Shown here in pieces: positions 18,145-25,313 of a DNA stretch of 38,653 nt. The stretch lies in NCBI GenBank assembly GCA_007136405.1, contig SLHA01000108.1, forward strand, positions 1-38,653. Reading direction: 5' to 3'. A program made the position numbers and the translations under genes. Positions within the stretch are counted from its first letter, which is position 1, and each line of letters opens with the position of its first letter. Source of the stretch: Candidatus Latescibacterota bacterium (GTDB lineage: Bacteria; Latescibacterota; UBA2968; UBA8231). The notes under the pieces are model-generated. The model made no database searches. It saw only the letters and a list, made by a program, of their open reading frames with translations, and was not told where the DNA came from.

Positions 18145-18924
18145 TCAGGCCTGTTGCAGTCGCGTCCGGTAAATCCGTTCCAGGCGATCTTCACTGATAC
18201 GGGTGATACCGCCTGCGTCCAGCCGCATGACTTGCGGATAGACGCCGGCGGCCGGCAGGAAGCCTCCGGTCGCGGTGTCATAGCGCGCGGCGGTCTCCAG
18301 CATTCTGCCCACGAGCTCGAGCGCCGCCACCTCGTCCATGGAAGCCAATGGAACCGGTCCCCACCGGTCCAGGTAATACAATGCGCCCCGGATGATGTGG
18401 GCTCCGGAGCCGGTGGTACAGAAATCCACCGACTCGAATTGCGCTCCCAGCAGGTCGTAGAAATATATTCTCCCGGCGTCCGCTGCATCATCGTATGCCG
18501 CTAAGATGGGCACCACGGCCCCGATACCCTGCATGGCCATGGTCAGGTTCTCCCGTATCAGCCGCGACAACACCCGCAGTTTTCCGTCCAGGCTCAAGGG
18601 TTGCAGCTGACTCCGCCGGTAGTGCTGGAAGGTCATCTCCAGCAGGCGCCCGATCTCGACGGCCATGGCCGGCGATCCCGACAACGCCATGACCACCGCA
18701 TCGTCGATGCACAGAACCTTGTCGGCCCGGTCGTGGACGACCACGTTGCCCGTGGTGGCACGACGGTCGCCGGCCACCATCACCCCGCTCTGGTACCGAA
18801 CCGCAAGGATCGTGGTGCCTTCCGCCTGCGCCGGCAGGTGCTCCGCCGCAGCACCCGCAGCCGGCTGGGACCAGGTTCCGTGCCCGTGTCGCTTGATGAG
18901 ATTCAGGAAATCGGCATCGTCCAT
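18145..18924 (-). CDS. prcB: 20S proteasome beta-subunit PrcB
   Basis: A 259-residue catalytic subunit. Residues 1-36 are a propeptide ending AQAEG. Autocleavage would expose Thr37 of TTILAVRYQSGVMVAGDRRA. Counting from that Thr, Asp17 and Lys33 are in place (AGDRRAT and DRADKVL), so the Thr/Asp/Lys active site is intact. SGSPAMAVEIGRLLEM, FYDLLGAQFE and TTGSGAHIIRGALY match bacterial beta-subunits. An in-frame ATG at 19146 would lengthen the protein but would run through the whole tag gene. The ATG at 18924 overlaps the tag stop by 1 nt (TGATG), implying coupled translation, and gives a normal length. Confidence 0.95.
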   Translation of the reverse strand: MDDADFLNLIKRHGHGTWSQPAAGAAAEHLPAQAEGTTILAVRYQSGVMVAGDRRATTGNVVVHDRADKVLCIDDAVVMALSGSPAMAVEIGRLLEMTFQHYRRSQLQPLSLDGKLRVLSRLIRENLTMAMQGIGAVVPILAAYDDAADAGRIYFYDLLGAQFESVDFCTTGSGAHIIRGALYYLDRWGPVPLASMDEVAALELVGRMLETAARYDTATGGFLPAAGVYPQVMRLDAGGITRISEDRLERIYRTRLQQA

Positions 18925-19121
18925 CACTGTCCCGTGCGTTGCCTGTACCGGCGCGCCTGGTCCGGATCCACCCGCCGCATGCGCTGGAGAATGTCGTCGG
19001 TATCCGGCCGTTCCAGCCGGGGACGCCGCGGCCCCTCCTCTCTGCCGGTCTGCTCCGCGTCCCGCGGCGCCGGCGGACGAGGTATCCGGTCGCGTTCCTG
19101 CGAACTGCTGGTTGGTTTCAT
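18924..19121 (-). CDS. ubact: UBact-type prokaryotic ubiquitin-like protein tag (Pup analogue)
   Basis: A 65-residue, highly charged, probably disordered protein in the position of pup: after dop and before prcB. Its C-terminal half (GPRRPRLERPDTDDILQRM, then RRVDPDQARRYRQRTGQ) matches the UBact tags described from Gram-negative phyla, which end in a Gly followed by Glu or Gln. Actinobacterial Pup ends in GGQ or GGE; this one ends in TGQ. The terminal Gln would need deamidation by Dop before PafA can use it. The only lysine is Lys2, which limits tag-on-tag chains. The ATG at 19121 overlaps the dop stop (ATGA) and has AGGAG 8 nt upstream. Confidence 0.9.
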   Translation of the reverse strand: MKPTSSSQERDRIPRPPAPRDAEQTGREEGPRRPRLERPDTDDILQRMRRVDPDQARRYRQRTGQ

Positions 19122-20695
19122 GTGTCATGCTCCTGTGGCGGTGCAAGCCCGGTGCGATCGCCCGCGGCCGGCGGTTCCAGGTTGTGCAGCACGCTGATCA
19201 GATTTTCTGCCGAATCCGCCTGATCCACGGCTCGATTATAGGCCGCAACCGTAGACGTGGCCAGACAGTTGCTTAGATCAATGCTCACGAGACCCGCGTC
19301 CAGCTCCAGTTCGATACGGTCCCAGGTCAACCGGCGCACGGCGGCTCCGAAACGTTCCAGGCAGCGCCCGCGAAAATACGCCCGCGTATCGCCAGGCGGT
19401 GCGGCGACAGCGCGCCGACAGCGATCTTCCGCGACCAGACACCAGGCTACCCCCTGTGCTTCCAGGCCACGGTACAGCCCTTCCGCAGGATCGATGCTGT
19501 GATACTGCAGGTCCTGGCTCTGCAGCCAGCCGAGATGCTGCGGATCGTTCCAATCCAGCCCTTCGGCCGCGATGAAACGCTGCAGCAGCCATTCCTTGGT
19601 GACCCAGTCGACGCGGCCGACCAGTTGCTGCGGGTCCCGCCCCAGCTCCTCCAGAACGGCCTGCCAGTGGTGCAGTATCCAGTCCGTCTCAGCGTCCCGT
19701 CCGGCGCTATACGCGCTGACCGCATGCAGCAGACACTGCTGAACATCCAGCGCACAACTGTGACCCCCACCCTCCAGCGGTACCGGCCATTCGCGGCCGG
19801 GATCCCGGGAGACCGCGCGAAAAGCCGTGACAGGATCGAGCAACCGGATGTCTGGCATGGCACCAGCCTGCAGCAATTCCAGCACCAACGCCAGCGTACC
19901 GACCTTGAGGGCGGTAGCGAACTGAGACATGTTGGCGTCGCCGGTGATGATGTGCAGCCGGCGGTACCGGCGGGGGTCCGCGTGGGGCTCGTCACGGGTG
20001 TTGACCAGCGCGCGACGGTCCATGGTGTCGATACCGACGAGGGTCCGGAAGAAATCCGCCCGTTGGGTCAGCTGGTAGCATGCGCCCGGCGGCCCGGATT
20101 CGCCCTCCAGGCCCACCTTGCCGGCACCGGTGTAGATCTGACGGGTCACCAGAAACGGCACCAACCCGGCTACCACCTGGTCAAAGCCGATCTGACGGCC
20201 GATGAGGTGGTTCTCGTGACAACCGTAACTATGGCCCTTGAAATCCGTGTTGTTCTTGAACAGCCGAAGACGGCCCGATGAGCGGGCCTGCGTGCGACGG
20301 CGGGCACACTCAAGCATGATGCGTTCGCCGGCGCGATCGCTGGCAACCAGATCGAACAGACGGGCGCATTCCGGCGTGGAGTATTCAGGATGGGTGTGAT
20401 CGTTGTACAACCGCGCGCCGTTGCACAGGATCCGATCACCATGTTGGTTGGCCTCTACCTGCTCCGGCCGAAGGTGCCGGGTTTCCTGCTGGATCTCCGC
20501 GTCTGCATGCGGTCTATCCACCCGGAAACCGCGCAGGTCAAGCCGCGGATCCTCAGAGGCGTAATCCCAGCTGGGGTCAGAGTCGTCCGGGTTCCAGGCG
20601 CGTACCACAGCCAGCGACTCGGCCACCATGTCGGCCTCGGCGTCTCCGTCCACCTGCAAGCCGTACTCGGTTTCAAGCCCGAAAAGGCGTTCCAT
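19118..20695 (-). CDS. dop: Deamidase/depupylase Dop
   Basis: A 525-residue homologue of PafA that deamidates the tag's C-terminal Gln and can also remove tags from substrates. It begins MERLFGLETEYGLQVDG (Glu8, Glu10). It then carries the longer N-terminal region typical of Dop (about 35-90, with AWNPDDSDPSWDYASEDP). ARLYNDHTHPEYSTPEC follows, with nucleophile-position Asp99. FKNNTDFKGHSYGCHENH, PFLVTRQIYTGAGKVGLEG and TGDANMSQFATALKVGT follow. The C-terminal DTRAYFRGRCLERFG is Dop-like. It starts 8 nt after the ARC stop and overlaps the tag gene by 4 nt. The stretch after GAGKVGLEG is short, so any Dop loop must be compact. Confidence 0.92.
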   Translation of the reverse strand: MERLFGLETEYGLQVDGDAEADMVAESLAVVRAWNPDDSDPSWDYASEDPRLDLRGFRVDRPHADAEIQQETRHLRPEQVEANQHGDRILCNGARLYNDHTHPEYSTPECARLFDLVASDRAGERIMLECARRRTQARSSGRLRLFKNNTDFKGHSYGCHENHLIGRQIGFDQVVAGLVPFLVTRQIYTGAGKVGLEGESGPPGACYQLTQRADFFRTLVGIDTMDRRALVNTRDEPHADPRRYRRLHIITGDANMSQFATALKVGTLALVLELLQAGAMPDIRLLDPVTAFRAVSRDPGREWPVPLEGGGHSCALDVQQCLLHAVSAYSAGRDAETDWILHHWQAVLEELGRDPQQLVGRVDWVTKEWLLQRFIAAEGLDWNDPQHLGWLQSQDLQYHSIDPAEGLYRGLEAQGVAWCLVAEDRCRRAVAAPPGDTRAYFRGRCLERFGAAVRRLTWDRIELELDAGLVSIDLSNCLATSTVAAYNRAVDQADSAENLISVLHNLEPPAAGDRTGLAPPQEHDT

Positions 20696-20703
20696 GCCTC
20701 GAC

Positions 20704-22437
20704 TCAGATGGCGGCGCTGGCGGCGCCAGCCGGATGCGCGTGCGCGGTTTGCCGGACCGGACCCACACGGACCACATTCTCAGGATCATAGTCGAGCAGT
20801 TTGAGCCACTCCTCGACGCTGTCGGTGGGAGGGAAAGCCTCGTTCTGGCTGAATTCCGCCCGCACCGCAGCCTGCAGATCCGCTGCGGAGATCCCCGCCT
20901 GGTGGTCTCCGGAGGCCACGGCTCGCTTGATGGCCAGTTCCTTGGCGCGCTGCACCACGGAGGCGATGATGGCTCCACTGACCAGGTCGCCCCAGTACAA
21001 CACGTCCTCACGTCCGCTGCGCAGTCCTACGGACAGCACCCGGGCGTCGTCTTCCTGGCTGTACACCGACTCCATGGCCGCCTCGATGAGTGCATCCAGC
21101 GCGGCGTCGCGGCTGCCATGGCGCTCGATCTCACCGCGGTCGATGGGCAGATCCCGGGTCAGGTAGATGCGGAAGATGCTCAGCACCGCCTCCCGGTGCG
21201 GCCGCTTGACCTTGATCTTGCGATCGATGCGTCCAGGACGCAATATGGCCGGATCGATGAGATCATGCCTGTTGGACGCCAGTACGATGACGACGTCCTG
21301 GAGGGATTCGATCCCATCCATCTCCGTGCAGAACATGGGCACGACGGTGTTGGCGATGTGGTGCGAGCGCATGGAGCGGCGCGTTCCCAGTATGGATTCC
21401 GCCTCGTCGATGAACACGAAGGGGAGGTAACCCTGACGCCGTTTCTCCCGTGCCCTCGAGAAGACCTCCCGGACCATGCGTTCGGTTTCACCCAACCACA
21501 TGTTGAGGATCTCAGGACCCTTGATGTGCATGAAGAATTCGCGCAACGGACAACCTTCACGATCCCGTAGATGCTGCACCAGATTGTAGGCGACAGCCTT
21601 GCCGATCATGGTCTTGCCGCATCCGGGCGGCCCGTACAGCAGGAACCCCTTGGGAGTGGTATAACGAAACCGCCGGAACAGGTCCGGATGCAGAGCCGGC
21701 ATCTCGATCGTGTCCCGAATGGCCTGAATGGCCTCTTCCTGTCCGCCGATGGCCGTCCAGGGCATGGCCGTGATCTCTTCCAGGCAGTGTTCCCTGGCGT
21801 CCCTGTCCGGCAACACCTCCAGCACCATCCGAAAGGCCGGATCTACGCGCACCTGGTTTCCCGGCCGCAGCACGGTGGAGTTCAGGTCACCAGCCCGTTG
21901 CATAAGGATGCCCTGGTTTACCGTGCCCTGCGAAACGCGCACCCGCCCGTCGTCGAGCACCTCATCCACCTGGGCCACGGGTCCCGCGGCGCCGCCGTCG
22001 AGCTCACCGACCACGACGTAGGCCTCGTTGACCAGCACCCGCGTGCCCGGACGGAGCCGGCTCGCATCCAGACGAGGATCGATGTTGGCGTAATATTCGG
22101 CGCCGGCCAGGAGTATGGTTCCCACTCCGTCCCGGGGTGAATCTAGACAGAGGCCTATACGGTTGGCCGGCGAGGTAACCCTGTCCAGCGTGGCCTCCAG
22201 TTCACGTAGCGCCCGGCGCGATTCCTGTGCGCCCAGCTCCGCGTCCGTCAGCCGCCGGCGCAACCGGAACAACAACGATCGGTATTGATTGCCGGAGGGG
22301 TCCAGTCTGAGCAGTTCGTCCACCAGCGCCAGCGGTGAATCCTCCCCCCGGCTGGCTGACGCACCGTGCTCCGACCGGTGACGCCCTGATGTCTCCCGGC
22401 TGCGGCCGGATTCGCGCCGATCCGGTGAACTGTCCAT
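20704..22437 (-). CDS. arc: Proteasome-associated AAA+ ATPase ARC/Mpa
   Basis: A 577-residue ring ATPase that recognises tagged proteins, unfolds them and feeds them to the proteasome. Residues about 35-88 are the helical coiled-coil region that binds the tag in homologues. Two OB-like beta domains follow (about 90-215). The AAA+ module has Walker A GPPGCGKT (269-276), the pore-loop region IKGPEILNMWLGETER, Walker B FVFIDEAES (340-348) and the LRPGRIDRKIKV arginine region (399-410). The C-terminus ends in ASAAI and lacks the QYL motif used by mycobacterial Mpa to dock onto the alpha ring. A strong AGGAGGGG site precedes the ATG at 22437. It follows lepB by 49 nt and precedes dop by 8 nt. Confidence 0.94.
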   Translation of the reverse strand: MDSSPDRRESGRSRETSGRHRSEHGASASRGEDSPLALVDELLRLDPSGNQYRSLLFRLRRRLTDAELGAQESRRALRELEATLDRVTSPANRIGLCLDSPRDGVGTILLAGAEYYANIDPRLDASRLRPGTRVLVNEAYVVVGELDGGAAGPVAQVDEVLDDGRVRVSQGTVNQGILMQRAGDLNSTVLRPGNQVRVDPAFRMVLEVLPDRDAREHCLEEITAMPWTAIGGQEEAIQAIRDTIEMPALHPDLFRRFRYTTPKGFLLYGPPGCGKTMIGKAVAYNLVQHLRDREGCPLREFFMHIKGPEILNMWLGETERMVREVFSRAREKRRQGYLPFVFIDEAESILGTRRSMRSHHIANTVVPMFCTEMDGIESLQDVVIVLASNRHDLIDPAILRPGRIDRKIKVKRPHREAVLSIFRIYLTRDLPIDRGEIERHGSRDAALDALIEAAMESVYSQEDDARVLSVGLRSGREDVLYWGDLVSGAIIASVVQRAKELAIKRAVASGDHQAGISAADLQAAVRAEFSQNEAFPPTDSVEEWLKLLDYDPENVVRVGPVRQTAHAHPAGAASAAI

Positions 22438-22486
22438 GTGCCCCCTCCTGTTTCCGTTGGTGCACGCCGGCAGGCGCGTACCAGGC

Positions 22487-23197
22487 TCAGAGGATGACGT
22501 TGCCCAGGCGGCCGAACCGCACTCGACCAGGAAGCCGCCACAGGTACGTGCCGACCACAGCGGGCAATGAGGCCGGGCCGGTGTAATAGGGTCCGCGGTT
22601 GTCTGACGCCCATGACCAGTATATACTCATCGCCTTGCCGCGGATCAACTCACGGTGCACGGAACGCCAGTACCGGCTGTCCGCACTGTTGTCGCGGTTG
22701 TCGCCCATCATGAAGAAATGATCGTCCGGCACCACATAAGGACCGAAGTTGTCCCGCGGGTTCATCTGCCCCGTATACGTCCTGGGATCCGTGTACTTGG
22801 CCTGTGGAGGATCTCCCATCCGCTCACCGTCCACGTACAGCACCTTGTCGACGATTTCCACCTCCTGCCCCCCGACGGCCACACAGCGCTTGATCAGGTC
22901 TTTGCCCGGTTCCACCGGGGACCGGAAAATGACGATATCCCCAGGCTGCGGCTCGCTCAAAGCCGGCAGCCGAAACAGGTGGCGTGTGGTAAAGGGGATC
23001 TCGACCGGAGCGCCGTACACGAACTTGTTGGCCAGCAGGTAATCGCCCACCAGCAGCGTGTCTTCCATGGAGCCGGAAGGAATGTAGAAAGCCTGGACCA
23101 CGCCGGTACGGATCACCAGAGCCAGTGCGACCGCCGTCAGTATGGCCGAGACGTATTCACGAAGGTTGGATTTGATGCCTGACTTGTTGTCTGCCAT
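22487..23197 (-). CDS. lepB: Signal peptidase I
   Basis: A 236-residue membrane peptidase that removes signal peptides from exported proteins. One N-terminal membrane helix spans about 15-37. The catalytic Ser43 lies in YIPSGSMEDTL. The general base Lys103 lies in LIKRCVAVGGQEVEI. The box HFFMMGDNRDNSADSR is diagnostic. The ATG at 23197 has an AAAGGAAC site and is favoured over the ATG at 23281, which would add a poorly conserved basic extension. It is the first gene downstream of the promoter at 23344-23372 and is followed after 49 nt by the proteasome ATPase. It may therefore share a transcript with the degradation genes, although a separate internal promoter cannot be excluded. Confidence 0.95.
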   Translation of the reverse strand: MADNKSGIKSNLREYVSAILTAVALALVIRTGVVQAFYIPSGSMEDTLLVGDYLLANKFVYGAPVEIPFTTRHLFRLPALSEPQPGDIVIFRSPVEPGKDLIKRCVAVGGQEVEIVDKVLYVDGERMGDPPQAKYTDPRTYTGQMNPRDNFGPYVVPDDHFFMMGDNRDNSADSRYWRSVHRELIRGKAMSIYWSWASDNRGPYYTGPASLPAVVGTYLWRLPGRVRFGRLGNVIL

Positions 23198-23306
23198 GAG
23201 TTCCTTTCGTACCCGTAGAGACGGCGCCGCGATGTGCAACCTGGTCGGACGATGCCACCCGTACAAGCTGGCGGCGATCACGGTTTTACGGACCGGAACC
23301 GGGTTT

Positions 23307-23346
23307 ACAGTGCGCCGCTAGTCCGGTCGTACAGTGCGCCGGTAGT
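23307..23346. repeat. 16-bp direct repeat overlapping the lepB promoter -10 and start region
   Basis: ACAGTGCGCCGCTAGT (23307-23322) and ACAGTGCGCCGGTAGT (23331-23346) differ at one base and are 24 bp apart. The right copy overlaps the -10 box and predicted transcript start of the lepB promoter, a position suitable for a repressor. Confidence 0.65.
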
Positions 23347-23372
23347 ATAGCATGCCAGGGTGATACTGTAAA
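23344..23372 (-). promoter_or_regulatory. Sigma70-type promoter for the lepB/proteasome operon
   Basis: On the minus strand, TTTACA (23372-23367) and TATACT (23349-23344) are 17 nt apart, 10 of 12 consensus. The predicted start near 23337 gives a leader of about 140 nt before lepB. Confidence 0.8.
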
Positions 23373-23444
23373 CCACCGGCATCTCAGGGCTCGAAGGCGC
23401 AGATGCTCCGCACACCCACAGGGTTCCTGTTACCCGGCGAAATG

Positions 23445-23473
23445 TTGTTGAAAAAGGGTTGAATCGTTATGAT
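23445..23473 (+). promoter_or_regulatory. Candidate promoter for the lipoprotein gene
   Basis: TTGTTG (23445-23450) and TATGAT (23468-23473) are separated by 17 nt. The transcript would start near 23480 and carry a leader of about 225 nt that includes two short direct-repeat pairs. Confidence 0.6.
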
Positions 23474-23690
23474 TTTACCGTTACCGATGCGGAACGATAG
23501 ACATCCGGGCCGGATCGTTGTGCCGCACGGAGTGACACCCACGGAGTGACATACGTGGTGTCAAGCAACCCCCCGGCCGTGAGTCGGCCCGCACCTCGGA
23601 GAGACGCAGCGGCGTCGTTTCCAAGTAGCTGGCTGCAGCGTGGCCGCAGCCGGGAATCGGCAGCGTTTCGTCTGGATGGCACGCAGAGAG

Positions 23691-23726
23691 GCAGATTAGC
23701 CTGTATGAGCAGATTGGCCTGTATGA
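23691..23726. repeat. 18-bp tandem duplication across the lipoprotein start codon
   Basis: GCAGATTAGCCTGTATGA (23691-23708) is followed at once by GCAGATTGGCCTGTATGA (23709-23726). They are 17 of 18 identical and in frame, so each copy carries an ATG. Confidence 0.9.
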
Positions 23727-24271
23727 ACCGAGTAGCGCTGTGGGTGCTGGTGATCGCGTTGCTGGGGACGGTCGCCTGCGGCCAGGTGGACGAGTCTGCC
23801 CCGGAGACCACCCCGGAAACGGTCTCGGACGAGGCCCAACTCCAGGACCCGGGCATCGATGCGTCAGACTCCCTGGATCGAGACCCTGCAACGGTCTCGT
23901 ACGATGACGAACTCCGGAGCATCCTGCGGCAGCTGCGGATCCTGCAGGACGAGATCAACGCCGTCGTCCACTCCGATACGCTGATGGCGCACGAAATCGT
24001 TCCGCCGGTACGTGACCGCTTCCGCCCCGCTCTGGCGGGGTTGCTGCACCGTTCCCGCCAGCTGCAGCCGGATGCCGGGTACGAGTCCGTCCACCAGCAA
24101 TTGCTGGCCTTCCTGGAGCTCTGGATCGAGGCCTACGACCTGCTGCTGCAGGGTGTGCGGGAGCGGGATAACCAGATGCTGCTGGAGTTCAGCGCCAAGC
24201 AGGAGCAGGCCTCCCGCCTGGGCGCCTTGCTGGAGGCCAATATCCACATTGTCCGCGCCCGTACCGAGTGA
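23705..24271 (+). CDS. Small lipoprotein with helical domain, unknown function
   Basis: A 188-residue product from the ATG at 23705, or 182 from the ATG at 23723. The second start gives a clean lipoprotein signal (MNRVALWVLVIALLGTVAC, lipidated Cys at 19). A Glu/Asp/Thr-rich linker follows, then a mostly helical domain of about 130 residues (DDELRSILRQLRILQDEI, LLEFSAKQEQASRLGALL). The signal should place it on a membrane facing the periplasm. The two candidate starts come from the 18-bp tandem duplication; AGAGAGG lies about 13 nt before the first. I do not recognise the domain. The gene converges on the oxidoreductase at 24281 with only 9 nt between them. Confidence 0.75.
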   Translation: MSRLACMNRVALWVLVIALLGTVACGQVDESAPETTPETVSDEAQLQDPGIDASDSLDRDPATVSYDDELRSILRQLRILQDEINAVVHSDTLMAHEIVPPVRDRFRPALAGLLHRSRQLQPDAGYESVHQQLLAFLELWIEAYDLLLQGVRERDNQMLLEFSAKQEQASRLGALLEANIHIVRARTE

Positions 24272-24280
24272 TGCCCCCCG

Positions 24281-25273
24281 CTACAGCACCGCCTCCACGC
24301 TCTGGTTCTGAACGGAGCGTATAGCCGCTGCCAGCACTTTCTGGGCCCGCAGGCCGTCCTCCCCCGACCCATCGATGTCTTCCGGCCCGGCGCCGGCTTC
24401 CAGCTGCCGCACGAACGTACTCAGACGATCGTAAAAAGTGTCGGAAAAATCCCGGTATCCGCCGAAGAGCGGATTGGTATATACCCGTTTTTCCAGTTGA
24501 CCGGCAGGATACAACGTCAGCTCACGCCACATGTCCTCCAACACCAGCCGGCCCTTGAGCCCGGCCAGTTCGCATCGTTCCATCGGATGGCCGCGCTCGA
24601 TGTCGTAGGATCCGGTCAGATGCCCCAGACAACCGTTCACGAACCGCATGTTGAACTGGGCCGTGGACCAGATGCCGCGTCCCGGCGCCTTGGTGGCGAA
24701 GCACTGCACCGATTCCACGTCGCCGCAGAAATATCGCATGATGTCCACGGTATGCGGGTGCAGTGCCTTGATCTGGAACCAGGGCGAACTCTCTCTTGGA
24801 TTCTTGATCCACATACTCATATTCATGAACAGCTGGTGTCCGATCAGCCCCTCATCCACCCATTGGCGGGCCAGCCTGGCCGCGGGCGTGAAGCGGTGGT
24901 TCAGATTGATGCCGAAACACAAGCGCTTCTCCCTCGCTTTGCGCACCATTTCCTCGGCGGGTTCGATCTGGTTGCAGATCGGCTTCTCGCAGAGAACGTG
25001 CAGCCCGGCGTCCAGCGCCTGCATGACAGGTTCGTAATGATCGCTGCCGTATTCGACGCCACCCGTGGCCACACTGACCATCGTCAGCGGGACCTGGTCC
25101 AGCATCGCCTTCACGCTGTAGAATGCCGGCACCTTGAGCCGTGCACTGGCGGCATCGGCGCGATCGGTGTCGCGGTCGCACACCCCGACCAGTTCGGCCT
25201 GTTCCATCTGGCTGTAGAGCGTTGCATGCTGGTTACCGATAGGACCGAGTCCAATCACTCCCACTTTCTGCAT
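24281..25273 (-). CDS. Gfo/Idh/MocA-family oxidoreductase
   Basis: A 330-residue oxidoreductase. The N-terminal Rossmann motif is VGVIGLGPIGNQHATLY, followed by AELVGVCDRDTDRADAA and the EKP motif in HVLCEKPICNQIEPAEEM. The C-terminal domain contains ALHPHTVDIMRYFCGDVESV, including a His-containing active-site segment typical of the family. The ATG at 25273 is preceded by AAGGAGGAG; a longer frame starting at 25438 would add 55 unlike residues. It is the last gene of a minus-strand set with the Ldh2-type dehydrogenase (40-nt gap) and the glycosidase-like lipoprotein. This suggests a short catabolic route for a sugar or sugar acid, substrate unknown. Confidence 0.92.
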   Translation of the reverse strand: MQKVGVIGLGPIGNQHATLYSQMEQAELVGVCDRDTDRADAASARLKVPAFYSVKAMLDQVPLTMVSVATGGVEYGSDHYEPVMQALDAGLHVLCEKPICNQIEPAEEMVRKAREKRLCFGINLNHRFTPAARLARQWVDEGLIGHQLFMNMSMWIKNPRESSPWFQIKALHPHTVDIMRYFCGDVESVQCFATKAPGRGIWSTAQFNMRFVNGCLGHLTGSYDIERGHPMERCELAGLKGRLVLEDMWRELTLYPAGQLEKRVYTNPLFGGYRDFSDTFYDRLSTFVRQLEAGAGPEDIDGSGEDGLRAQKVLAAAIRSVQNQSVEAVL

Positions 25274-25313
25274 CTTCTCCTCCTTGGCGCCCTGATCCGG
25301 TTGAGTGGCGCCC

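Larger units (their letters stand above)
23198..23704. other. Divergent intergenic region with two promoters and local repeats
   Basis: This 507-bp gap holds a leftward promoter for lepB (23344-23372), a rightward promoter for the lipoprotein gene (23445-23473) and direct repeats at 23307-23346. A 12-bp CACGGAGTGACA is duplicated at 23526-23537 and 23540-23551, and the 18-bp tandem copy at the lipoprotein start begins at 23691. No gene is supported here. Confidence 0.6.

Noticed and set aside
18145..19146. Long form of PrcB starting at 19146
   Set aside because: It would read through the tag gene in another frame and add 74 unlike residues; the ATG at 18924 gives normal length and the usual TGATG junction.
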